The notes below the pieces were generated by a model. That model did not search any database. It worked only from the letters and a program-made list of their open reading frames with translations, and was not told the origin of the DNA. From Rhodospirillaceae bacterium (GTDB taxonomy: Bacteria; Pseudomonadota; Alphaproteobacteria; UBA9219), in contig DNGD01000136.1 in assembly GCA_003486725.1 (NCBI GenBank), positions 1 through 5,163 on the forward strand: 5,163 nt of DNA. The letters run 5' to 3'. The number at the start of each line of letters is the position of its first letter. Positions within the stretch are counted from its first letter, which is position 1. Shown one piece after another: positions 1-5,163 of this stretch. The position numbers were made by a program, and so were the translations under genes.

Positions 1-362
<362 letters not shown>

Positions 363-374
363 TCGGATAATCCT

Positions 375-1448
375 ATGGCGAGCAACTCTTTCGGTTCCCT
401 GTTCCGTTTCACGACGTGGGGCGAAAGCCATGGCCCCGCCATCGGCGTGGTGGTAGATGGTTGCCCTGCGCGCCTGCCGTTAAGCGAGGCGGATATCCAG
501 CCCTTTTTGGATAAGCGCAAGCCAGGGCAATCCTCGCTGACGACGCAGCGGCAGGAAGCCGATCAGGTCAAGATTCTCTCCGGTACGTTCGAAGGGCTGA
601 CGACCGGCACGCCCATCAGCCTGATGATCGAGAATACCGATCAACGCTCTCACGATTACAGCGAGATTAAAGACAAGTTCCGCCCCGGTCATGCGGACTA
701 TACCTATCAGGCGAAATACGGCATCCGCGATTATCGCGGCGGCGGGCGGTCTTCAGCGCGCGAAACGGCTTGTCGCGTGGCGGCGGGTGCGGTAGCGCGC
801 AAGATTTTGGGCGATAGCGTCACGATCCGCGGGGCTGTTGTTCAAATCGGCGAGCATATTGTTGATCGCAGCGAATGGAACTGGGGCGAGGTCAACCGCA
901 ATCCGGTGTTTAGTCCTAATGCCAAGGCGGCGACTTTCTGGCAGAATTATCTTGAGGAAATCCGCAAGGGCGGCTTGTCCGTCGGTGCGGTGGTGGAAGT
1001 GCACGCCAGCGGTGTTCCTGCCGGTTGGGGCGATCCCGTCTATGAAAAACTGGACAGCGAAATCGCGCGCGCGATGATGTCGATCAACGCTGTGAAGGGC
1101 GTCGAGATCGGCAGCGGTTTTGCAGCGGCGGCGCTTACGGGCGCGGCAGCAGCCGATGAAATTCGCAAAGGCCATGATGGAAAGCCGACGTTTTTATCCA
1201 ACCATTCCGGTGGTGTTCTGGGCGGCATCTCGACGGGGCAGGATATCGTGGTGCGCTTTGCGCTCAAGCCGACCAGCTCCATCCTCACACCGCGCCAGAC
1301 GATTGATAAGGGCGGCGAGAACACGGATATTGTCACGAAGGGTCGTCATGATCCCTGCGTCGGCATTCGCGCCGTTCCGGTGGGCGAGGCGATGCTCGCC
1401 TGCGTTCTGGTCGATGCCATGCTGCGGCAACGCGCTATTCAGGGGTAG
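375..1448 (+). CDS. aroC: Chorismate synthase AroC
   Basis: This gene makes chorismate from 5-enolpyruvylshikimate-3-phosphate, the seventh step of the shikimate pathway, in the cytoplasm with reduced FMN as cofactor. The 357-residue product has the usual length of the short bacterial form. Visible family signatures are GESHG at residues 16-20 with the catalytic His19, RPGHADYTY with the second conserved His106, [18 protein letters not shown] at about 122-139, and [18 protein letters not shown] at about 323-340 with the conserved Asp326. The ATG at 375 gives the expected N terminus ([16 protein letters not shown]). The ribosome site is weak: only GGA at 365-367, 7 bases before the start, so translation may be coupled to fabI, which ends 12 bases upstream. 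The gene is intact and is followed by hairpins that can act as terminators. Confidence 0.98.
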   Translation: MASNSFGSLFRFTTWGESHGPAIGVVVDGCPARLPLSEADIQPFLDKRKPGQSSLTTQRQEADQVKILSGTFEGLTTGTPISLMIENTDQRSHDYSEIKDKFRPGHADYTYQAKYGIRDYRGGGRSSARETACRVAAGAVARKILGDSVTIRGAVVQIGEHIVDRSEWNWGEVNRNPVFSPNAKAATFWQNYLEEIRKGGLSVGAVVEVHASGVPAGWGDPVYEKLDSEIARAMMSINAVKGVEIGSGFAAAALTGAAAADEIRKGHDGKPTFLSNHSGGVLGGISTGQDIVVRFALKPTSSILTPRQTIDKGGENTDIVTKGRHDPCVGIRAVPVGEAMLACVLVDAMLRQRAIQG

Positions 1449-1477
1449 AGATCCCGTTTCGGCTTCTCTTTTTGTTT
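1447..1477 (+). terminator. Weak candidate terminator overlapping the aroC stop
   Basis: AGAGA (1447-1451) can pair with TCTCT (1465-1469). A 2x2 mismatch follows, then CCG (1454-1456) pairs with CGG (1460-1462) around a TTT loop. The 3' side runs into TTTTTGTTT. The stem is short and interrupted, so this is a minor candidate next to the stronger hairpin about 40 bases downstream. Confidence 0.35.
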
Positions 1478-1487
1478 GCTTGAAAAG

Positions 1488-1528
1488 AAAATCGCCACTC
1501 CCGTTTGTGCAGGAGTGGCGATGTTTTT
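1488..1528. terminator. Bidirectional rho-independent terminator between convergent transcription units
   Basis: A perfect 11-bp stem is formed by ATCGCCACTCC (1491-1501) and GGAGTGGCGAT (1512-1522) with a 10-base loop. On the + strand it is followed by GTTTTT (1523-1528), suited to end aroC. On the - strand the flank reads TTTCTTTTCA, suited to end the four-gene cluster coming from the right. Its position, between the aroC stop at 1448 and the opposing stop at 1558, fits this double role. Confidence 0.85.
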
Positions 1529-1557
1529 AACGTCTAAGTCCCGATGGGGGCTAAGCT

Positions 1558-2904
1558 TTAGAACAACGAACCCAGACGGACAGGAACGCGAAGGCCGACG
1601 CGGACATCGGGGGCTTCACGTGTGGCACCGACTTCGACGTTGAAGTTGAGGCTCGTGATGGGATTGAAGCGATAGCTGGCCCCCACCAACAGCGCGCCGA
1701 CACTGGCGGTATCGCTTTCCGTGTCGGTGATCACGCCCGTTGAAACACGTTCGTTCGTTTGGGTCGTCTCAAACACATAGCTGTGTTTATAGCCCAGCGT
1801 GAACGATGTTTCCGGATTGATCGAGAAGCCCATACCGCCGCTGATATTGATAGCATCGCCGGGGTCAACTTCCATCACGTGGGTATCGCCAAAGGTTTTG
1901 TCGATGTCGCGGCTCAGGTTGCTGACATAGCCCATATTGGCGAACAGAACCGCCGGATCGGAAACTTTGATTGCAGTCAAGCTTCCTTCGACAGAGTGGA
2001 AGCCCGTGCCGGTTGGCAGGCGTGTGGCGACGCTTTCGGCATCATAGGGAACGTCAAAAGGACCATCCGCATTGTTGGTTTTATAGCGCATGTTGGCGAC
2101 GAGGAATGGCCAGCCTTCTTTGCCGTTGTTCAGCTGATAGGACATGCCACCATCGATATCACCGAGGCCGTTTCCTTCAAGCGTCGTGCGGTCTGTCGTG
2201 TTGGTGGTTGTGTTGGTTTCGGATGTCGTGTCGTTGCGATAGACATAAGGAACGCGAACATCGGCCTCCCAGCGATCCGTCAACCCCAAACGAAGGCGGT
2301 TGGAATCTTGCGCGATCTGGCGCTTGGCTGTGGTGGCGTTCGTGACGCCGATAAAGACAACTTCCGCAACCTGAACGCCGTTAAAGGTAAAAAGATTGCT
2401 GGTGGTGTTCACATATTCCAGCGAATTTTCGTACATCAAAACACCCTTAGGCGTCAGCACGCCGCCAACGTCGGGTAAAACTGCTACTTCGGGGCGTTTT
2501 TCTTCTTCCTTAGGAGGCGCTGTAATGGAGGTTCCGGCTGGAGTTGCCGTCGTTTCGGCGGCTTTTTTAACGGCGGGGTTTTTCTCCGCTTTCGAAGGCG
2601 TGCCTGCGCCGACGGCATTTTTCAGTTCTTCGTCGGTAGATTTTGGTAAGGATAGAAGTGCCGTTTGCTGATCCGCTTGCGCCTGAATGCCGGTGTCGAC
2701 TTTGCGCGTCAATTCTTCAAGTTTTTTTGTTTGTTCTTGCAACACTTGCTGCTGGGATTTAATCAGCGCCTCTTGCTTGGCAAGAGTCTTTTGCAAAGCG
2801 ATAACGTCGTCGCTCGTTTTTGCATGGGCGGGATAGGCAACCAAGAGGACTGATCCTGCGAGCAACAAAGAGGGCAGGATACGGCGGCGTACTGAATGGC
2901 ACAT
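1558..2904 (-). CDS. FapF-like outer-membrane beta-barrel pore with N-terminal coiled coil
   Basis: The 448-residue product is probably an outer-membrane export pore. Residues 1-28 form a Sec signal peptide (basic RRR, hydrophobic LLLAGSVLLVAY, cleavage after AHA). Residues about 30-75 are a Lys/Gln/Glu/Leu-rich heptad-like coiled coil. Residues about 85-140 are an Ala/Pro/Lys/Thr-rich linker, likely disordered. From about 145 the sequence turns into alternating barrel strands, opening with DVGGVLTPKG and SLEY, and ends in Phe as outer-membrane barrels often do. This layout (coiled coil, linker, barrel) and the GGVLTPxG...SLEY motif match, from memory, FapF of the Pseudomonas functional-amyloid system (about 430 residues). 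The barrel also suits the broad transporter/phenol-degradation-type barrel family (PF13557), so a generic transporter label is the alternative. The ATG is supported by AGGAGA at 2911-2916. It is the last gene of the - strand cluster. Confidence 0.8.
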   Translation of the reverse strand: MCHSVRRRILPSLLLAGSVLLVAYPAHAKTSDDVIALQKTLAKQEALIKSQQQVLQEQTKKLEELTRKVDTGIQAQADQQTALLSLPKSTDEELKNAVGAGTPSKAEKNPAVKKAAETTATPAGTSITAPPKEEEKRPEVAVLPDVGGVLTPKGVLMYENSLEYVNTTSNLFTFNGVQVAEVVFIGVTNATTAKRQIAQDSNRLRLGLTDRWEADVRVPYVYRNDTTSETNTTTNTTDRTTLEGNGLGDIDGGMSYQLNNGKEGWPFLVANMRYKTNNADGPFDVPYDAESVATRLPTGTGFHSVEGSLTAIKVSDPAVLFANMGYVSNLSRDIDKTFGDTHVMEVDPGDAINISGGMGFSINPETSFTLGYKHSYVFETTQTNERVSTGVITDTESDTASVGALLVGASYRFNPITSLNFNVEVGATREAPDVRVGLRVPVRLGSLF

Positions 2905-3134
2905 GCGGGATCTCCTAAAAAGGCAGGAAAGGCAGGAACGAAACCGCCGGAGTAGGCCTTATTTAGGGTTATTGGTCAACCGTGCAGCCCACCCCTCCAT
3001 TCATTCCGGTTTTGGGATGTTACATGTTTGCTGCGATTCGTTGCGGGCGTCACGCGCAATTAAAAGCAAAAACTCATTGCCTGTTCGAAACTCTAAAGAG
3101 GATCGTAGAAGCAACGGCACGATTTTGTTTTGCG
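2905..3134. other. 230-base intergenic gap within the - strand cluster
   Basis: No convincing gene is seen here. Read on the - strand it is the leader of the FapF-like gene. It holds a good Shine-Dalgarno site (AGGAGA, 2911-2916), a possible but weak promoter at 2951-2979, and an imperfect hairpin at 3041-3059 (TTGC pairing GCAA, a GG bulge, GCG pairing CGC around TCA). A second small inverted repeat is ATCGT at 3102-3106 with ACGAT at 3119-3123. A short tandem repeat of AAGGCAGGAA with period 9 lies at 2920-2938. None of these forms a clear terminator for the upstream gene on the - strand, so read-through from upstream is possible. Confidence 0.6.
2951..2979 (-). promoter_or_regulatory. Possible sigma70-type promoter for the FapF-like gene
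   Basis: On the - strand TTGACC (2979-2974) is a good -35 hexamer. Seventeen bases later comes CCTACT (2956-2951), a poor -10 match. The position, about 50 bases upstream of the ATG at 2904, is sensible, and alphaproteobacterial promoters often have weak -10 elements, but the case rests mostly on the -35. Confidence 0.25.
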
Positions 3135-3767
3135 TCACATGCCAAAGCCGAGCGTATGCATGCGCGAGGTCTGATACATGTTGGCCGCCGCGTTCACATT
3201 GCCCAAAGCAGAGAGTTGCCCCATGACGGCCGATACATTTTGCAAAGCGATGTCGATATTCACCGTTTGCGAGATGTTCCGGTTGTCTGCCGTGTTGAAA
3301 ATAACGTTGGCGATGTTGCCGCTCGATCCCCGATTGAACAGAGCCGTATACCGCCCGTCCTGACTGGTCATCAGAACGCCTTCGCCGCCATTCACAACCT
3401 GCGCCGTGGTTCCTTCGGGCAACGCGCCTGCGACCAATTGTGAGCTGGTCGTGGCCGCCATCTGCCCGTTGGCGCCATCCGGTTGAAGAACGAGGGAGCG
3501 CACAAACGTCAGCGCGCCATCAATCTGGGACTCCACATCAACGGCAAACCGGTAGATCATGCCCGTGGGATCGATGAAGCCCGCCCGCATCACGCCAAGT
3601 TCGGCGTCGGAGACAATGCGTGCCTCGGCCAGCTGGACGCTGTCTTCGGGGGCGAACATTTCCGTCTGTGTCTTGTTGTCCTTGCTGTCGGATGCTTTCG
3701 CCGAGGCTTCCGGTGCCGCTGCCATGGCGACAAGAACAATAATCCAGCAGGTCACAAACTGTTTCAT
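3135..3767 (-). CDS. Sec-exported protein with double-glycine-type C39 cleavage motif (210 aa)
   Basis: I do not recognise a named family. The 210-residue product starts with a Sec signal peptide (KQF, hydrophobic CWIIVLVAMAAAP, cleavage after ASA at 21-23). A polar spacer follows, then residues 52-63 read VSDAELGVMRAG. This fits the C39 leader consensus LSxxELxxIxGG position by position (V, S, E, L, M, A-G). The downstream part, residues 64-210, starts FIDPTGMIYRFAVDVESQID and is otherwise Asn/Gly/Ser/Thr-rich, with a strand-like segment NTADNRNISQTVNIDIAL at 158-175. It overlaps the C39 peptidase stop by four bases (ATGA, 3764-3767) and has a strong AGGAGGT site, so it is translationally coupled to its likely processing enzyme. 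Probable role: a processed, secreted or surface component of a Fap-like system, perhaps an accessory or nucleator. This is inference from context and motif. Confidence 0.85.
   Translation of the reverse strand: MKQFVTCWIIVLVAMAAAPEASAKASDSKDNKTQTEMFAPEDSVQLAEARIVSDAELGVMRAGFIDPTGMIYRFAVDVESQIDGALTFVRSLVLQPDGANGQMAATTSSQLVAGALPEGTTAQVVNGGEGVLMTSQDGRYTALFNRGSSGNIANVIFNTADNRNISQTVNIDIALQNVSAVMGQLSALGNVNAAANMYQTSRMHTLGFGM
3579..3614 (-). other. Double-glycine-type processing motif in the 210-aa protein
   Basis: Encodes residues 52-63, VSDAELGVMRAG. Counted back from the predicted cut after Gly63, the residues at -12, -11, -8, -7, -4, -2 and -1 are V, S, E, L, M, A and G, against L, S, E, L, I, G and G in classical C39 leaders. 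Cleavage here would release a mature protein beginning FIDPTG. Confidence 0.6.
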
Positions 3768-4669
3768 GGGACACCTCCTGCGCCGGTTAGATTACCGGAT
3801 CCGAGTTGTTGAAGAACATTGGACGTTGCCTGATTTGCTGTGCTCAGGATATCGACGGTCGACGGGACGATTTGCCATTGAAGCGGAGATAAAGCGGTGT
3901 TGTCGATGCCGGCGTAATCGGCACCATTGGGGTCGACAATCCGGCGCGCATAGCGCCATTCGCGTTCGTTATCAAAAAATTTGCCAGCCTTTTTCGCATG
4001 GTTAGTGACGACCAACGCAATGCCGTTCCACGCTTTTTCGAAGGAGGCGCGGGGATAGATCACATTGCCCTTGTTGGGATCACCGACAAGCAGATGCCTG
4101 CCTTTAATGCTCTTGACGACGACAAAGTGGTTGTACCCGTTGTCATTGATCAGGGCGATGAAGGGGACTTTGTTTTTCTCGATGACAGACAGGGAGGCCT
4201 TGTAACCGGTCGTCTTGAAACCGCGACTATTTAGGTAGCGGCTCATATCCAGAAGTGAAAAACCTTCTTGGCGGATTTTGTCCTGATCGCCCGCATCGAA
4301 CATGGCTTTGAAGACGCTGCCTTCGCTCGTTTTTTTGCCATAAACATAGGTCAGCAACGTTGAGATCGCCGCAGAGCCGCAGCTGTAATCCAGCCCCTGT
4401 TTTTTGACGGTTTGAAAGGGAAGGTCGCGCCAGCTGATGACGGGGACGTCCAGCGTCTCGCGCTTGCCGTTGCCGATAGAAGTCGTAGAGACGTGGTTTT
4501 CTTGTTCAGGAAAGCTCTCCAGTACGGCGCTTTGCCGCGTGGTTGTTTCCTGTTTGACGATCACGGCGTTAGCCGCGTGAACGCCCTGCGCTCCGGCTAC
4601 GTTTATAAGAAGAAACGCCGCCAAGATGCAAAGTGATGGTCCAGCCGTTTTTATTGTTCTTGGCCCCAT
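3764..4669 (-). CDS. Exported C39-family cysteine peptidase (FapD-like)
   Basis: The 301-residue product has a Sec signal peptide ending near VHA (residue 32), so the enzyme should act in the periplasm. The C39 papain-like domain spans about 79-222. It contains Gln91 (oxyanion hole) and Cys97 in QGLDYSCGSAAISTLLTY, His181 in GYNHFVVVKS, and Asp197 in VGDPNKGN, a complete Gln/Cys/His/Asp set. Classical C39 domains cut double-glycine leaders while fused to ABC transporters. Here there is no membrane-transporter or ATPase domain, as in FapD of the Pseudomonas Fap operon. About 79 residues follow the domain, ending in a Gln/Asn/Gly-rich tail of unknown role. I chose the ATG at 4669, preceded by GGTGGG. 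A GTG at 4678 in the same frame would add three residues but has no ribosome site. Both flanking genes encode proteins with C39-type motifs, the likely substrates. Confidence 0.9.
   Translation of the reverse strand: MGPRTIKTAGPSLCILAAFLLINVAGAQGVHAANAVIVKQETTTRQSAVLESFPEQENHVSTTSIGNGKRETLDVPVISWRDLPFQTVKKQGLDYSCGSAAISTLLTYVYGKKTSEGSVFKAMFDAGDQDKIRQEGFSLLDMSRYLNSRGFKTTGYKASLSVIEKNKVPFIALINDNGYNHFVVVKSIKGRHLLVGDPNKGNVIYPRASFEKAWNGIALVVTNHAKKAGKFFDNEREWRYARRIVDPNGADYAGIDNTALSPLQWQIVPSTVDILSTANQATSNVLQQLGSGNLTGAGGVP
3773..3779 (-). promoter_or_regulatory. Strong Shine-Dalgarno site inside the end of the C39 peptidase gene
   Basis: On the - strand AGGAGGT is followed by five bases (GTCCC) and the ATG at 3767. 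It lies within the last codons of the peptidase gene, whose C-terminal Gly-Gly-Val-Pro is encoded by the same bases. It confirms the start of the 210-residue protein. Confidence 0.8.
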
Positions 4670-4673
4670 GACA

Positions 4674-4679
4674 CCCACC
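4674..4679 (-). promoter_or_regulatory. Weak ribosome-binding site of the C39 peptidase gene
   Basis: On the - strand GGTGGG stands four bases before the ATG at 4669. It is a poor match compared with the GGAGG-type sites of the other three cluster genes. It favours the ATG at 4669 over the GTG at 4678, which the site would partly overlap. Confidence 0.5.
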
Positions 4680-4719
4680 GTTGCAATTGATTACACCACC
4701 ATCTTTCCCGTACGGACGT

Positions 4720-4738
4720 CCCCCTTATGGAGCGGGGG
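4720..4738 (-). other. GC hairpin across the stop codon of the 129-aa gene
   Basis: In the - strand transcript CCCCC (4738-4734) can pair with GGGGG (4724-4720) around a nine-base loop that contains the TAA stop at 4727-4725. No T-tract follows, so it is not a standard terminator. It could stabilise the upstream mRNA or reduce expression of the peptidase gene, but it may be chance. Confidence 0.3.
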
Positions 4739-5114
4739 GCATGATCTGCACGTTCAAGCTGACGGCGGCATTGATGGTTGAATTGTTGCCGGTGTTCATC
4801 ACATAGCTGCCAAGCCCGCCCAGATTGTCTCCGACTGTAATCTGGCCGTTCGTCAGGTTCCCGCCAACATTCAGCGTGTTATCCGTCGTGGAAGAGTTGA
4901 TCGTTTGCGTCGAGGTCAAGGTGTTTGCGAAGCCTGCCGCGCCGCGTTGGGAATCCATGTCTTCACTGGTTAACGCCACTTCGTCCGCAGACGAGAAAGC
5001 AACCATGTCTTCCGCATCACCCTCTTGGGTGTCGGCGGCAAGGCATGTGTTTCCCATGAGTAGCATCAATGCAAAGAATGATAGAACCAACGGCTTCTGA
5101 ACTGAATAAAGCAT
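4725..5114 (-). CDS. Small Sec-exported Asn/Thr/Gly-rich protein, candidate fibre or amyloid subunit (129 aa)
   Basis: I do not recognise a named family. The 129-residue product begins with a Sec signal peptide (residues 1-26, hydrophobic PLVLSFFALMLLMG, cleavage after CLA). An acidic spacer (DTQEGDAEDM) follows, then residues 48-59 read LTSEDMDSQRGA, a degenerate double-glycine-type C39 motif. The remaining about 70 residues contain 12 Asn, 11 Thr and 9 Gly, no Lys or Arg and no Cys. They show short alternating strand-like units (LNVGGNLTNG, then ITVGDNLGGLG) and end in a Pro-rich MPPAP. The composition suits a beta-rich self-assembling protein, but this is inference. The start is the ATG at 5114, set by GGAGG five bases upstream. 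A TTG at 5144 in frame would put ten polar residues before the signal peptide and is unlikely. It is the first cluster gene seen, 55 bases before the peptidase gene. Confidence 0.82.
   Translation of the reverse strand: MLYSVQKPLVLSFFALMLLMGNTCLAADTQEGDAEDMVAFSSADEVALTSEDMDSQRGAAGFANTLTSTQTINSSTTDNTLNVGGNLTNGQITVGDNLGGLGSYVMNTGNNSTINAAVSLNVQIMPPAP
4938..4973 (-). other. Degenerate double-glycine-type processing motif in the 129-aa protein
   Basis: Encodes residues 48-59, LTSEDMDSQRGA. Relative to a cut after Ala59, the residues at -12, -11, -8, -7, -4, -2 and -1 are L, T, D, M, Q, G and A. Conservative matches hold at most positions; Gln at -4 is the weakest. It aligns without gaps to the motif of the 210-residue protein, sharing the Arg at -3. 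Confidence 0.5.
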
Positions 5115-5119
5115 AATAG

Positions 5120-5124
5120 CCTCC
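5120..5124 (-). promoter_or_regulatory. Shine-Dalgarno site that fixes the start of the 129-aa gene
   Basis: On the - strand GGAGG is followed by CTATT and then the ATG at 5114. This spacing is close to ideal and rules against the in-frame TTG at 5144. The remaining bases to the window edge (5125-5163) are C/T-rich on the - strand and show no promoter I can support. Confidence 0.8.
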
Positions 5125-5163
5125 GTCAGATCGTTGTTGAGCAAGGGGGAGAAGAGGGGGCGC

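Noticed and set aside
753..1175. Open frame on the - strand inside aroC (about 140 codons)
   Set aside because: aroC is certain in the other strand, and the translation is Arg/Ala-rich in the way typical of antisense shadows of GC-rich genes.
1120..1530. Open frame on the + strand overlapping the end of aroC and the terminator
   Set aside because: It lies out of frame within aroC, has Arg-rich low-information sequence, and runs through a perfect terminator hairpin.
1759..2478. Long open frame on the + strand opposite the FapF-like gene (about 239 codons)
   Set aside because: It is antisense to a gene with clear signal peptide, coiled coil and barrel features. Its translation has no recognisable domain and there is no good ribosome site.
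2920..2938. Tandem repeat of AAGGCAGGAA with period 9
   Set aside because: Only two copies exist, next to the ribosome site of the pore gene. It is too short to call a functional repeat or an operator.
3102..3131. Inverted repeat ATCGT/ACGAT followed by a T-rich tract on the + strand
   Set aside because: The stem has only five mixed pairs with a 12-base loop, and no + strand gene ends there. On the - strand the T-tract is missing.
2903..3443. Open frames on the + strand across the 230-base gap into the 210-aa gene
   Set aside because: They have no signal peptide or domain, no convincing ribosome site, and run antisense into a better-supported gene.
4670..4678. GTG start at 4678 for the C39 peptidase
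   Set aside because: No ribosome site lies upstream of it, while GGTGGG stands before the ATG at 4669. The difference is only three residues.
5037..5060. Possible lipoprotein signal around Cys24 of the 129-aa protein
   Set aside because: The residues before Cys are G-N-T, which does not fit the lipobox (L/V/I-A/S/T-G/A/S-C). Cleavage after CLA by signal peptidase I fits better.

Overview
The window looks like chromosomal DNA of an alphaproteobacterium. It is moderately GC-rich, and the fabI-aroC pair at the left edge is, as I recall, a familiar arrangement in that class. The genus cannot be fixed from this sequence.

Left part, + strand (1-1448): the 3' end of fabI (enoyl-ACP reductase, fatty acid synthesis) is followed after 12 bases by a complete aroC (chorismate synthase, last step of the shikimate pathway). 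Both are ordinary housekeeping genes. One weak and one strong hairpin follow aroC. The strong one carries T-rich tracts for both strands, so it can end aroC and the opposing gene cluster.

Right part, - strand (5114 down to 1558): four genes read toward aroC. In order of transcription they encode a 129-residue Asn/Thr/Gly-rich exported protein, an exported C39-type cysteine peptidase with a visible Cys-His-Asp triad, a 210-residue exported protein whose start overlaps the peptidase stop (ATGA), and, after a 230-base gap, a 448-residue outer-membrane protein with an N-terminal coiled coil, a disordered linker and a beta barrel. The last protein resembles FapF, the secretion pore of the Pseudomonas functional-amyloid (Fap) system, and the peptidase resembles FapD. 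No recognisable FapB or FapC is present.

The most interesting signal is that both small exported proteins carry a double-glycine-type C39 recognition motif (pattern hydrophobic-S/T-x-x-E/D-L/M-x-x-M/Q-x-A/G-G/A) about 25 residues after their Sec signal peptides. They also share an alternating NTxxNxxIxxxV strand-like motif near their C termini. The inferred scheme is Sec export of both proteins, periplasmic cleavage by the C39 peptidase, and passage of one or both through the FapF-like pore to form a beta-rich, possibly amyloid, surface material. The cluster may continue beyond the right edge.
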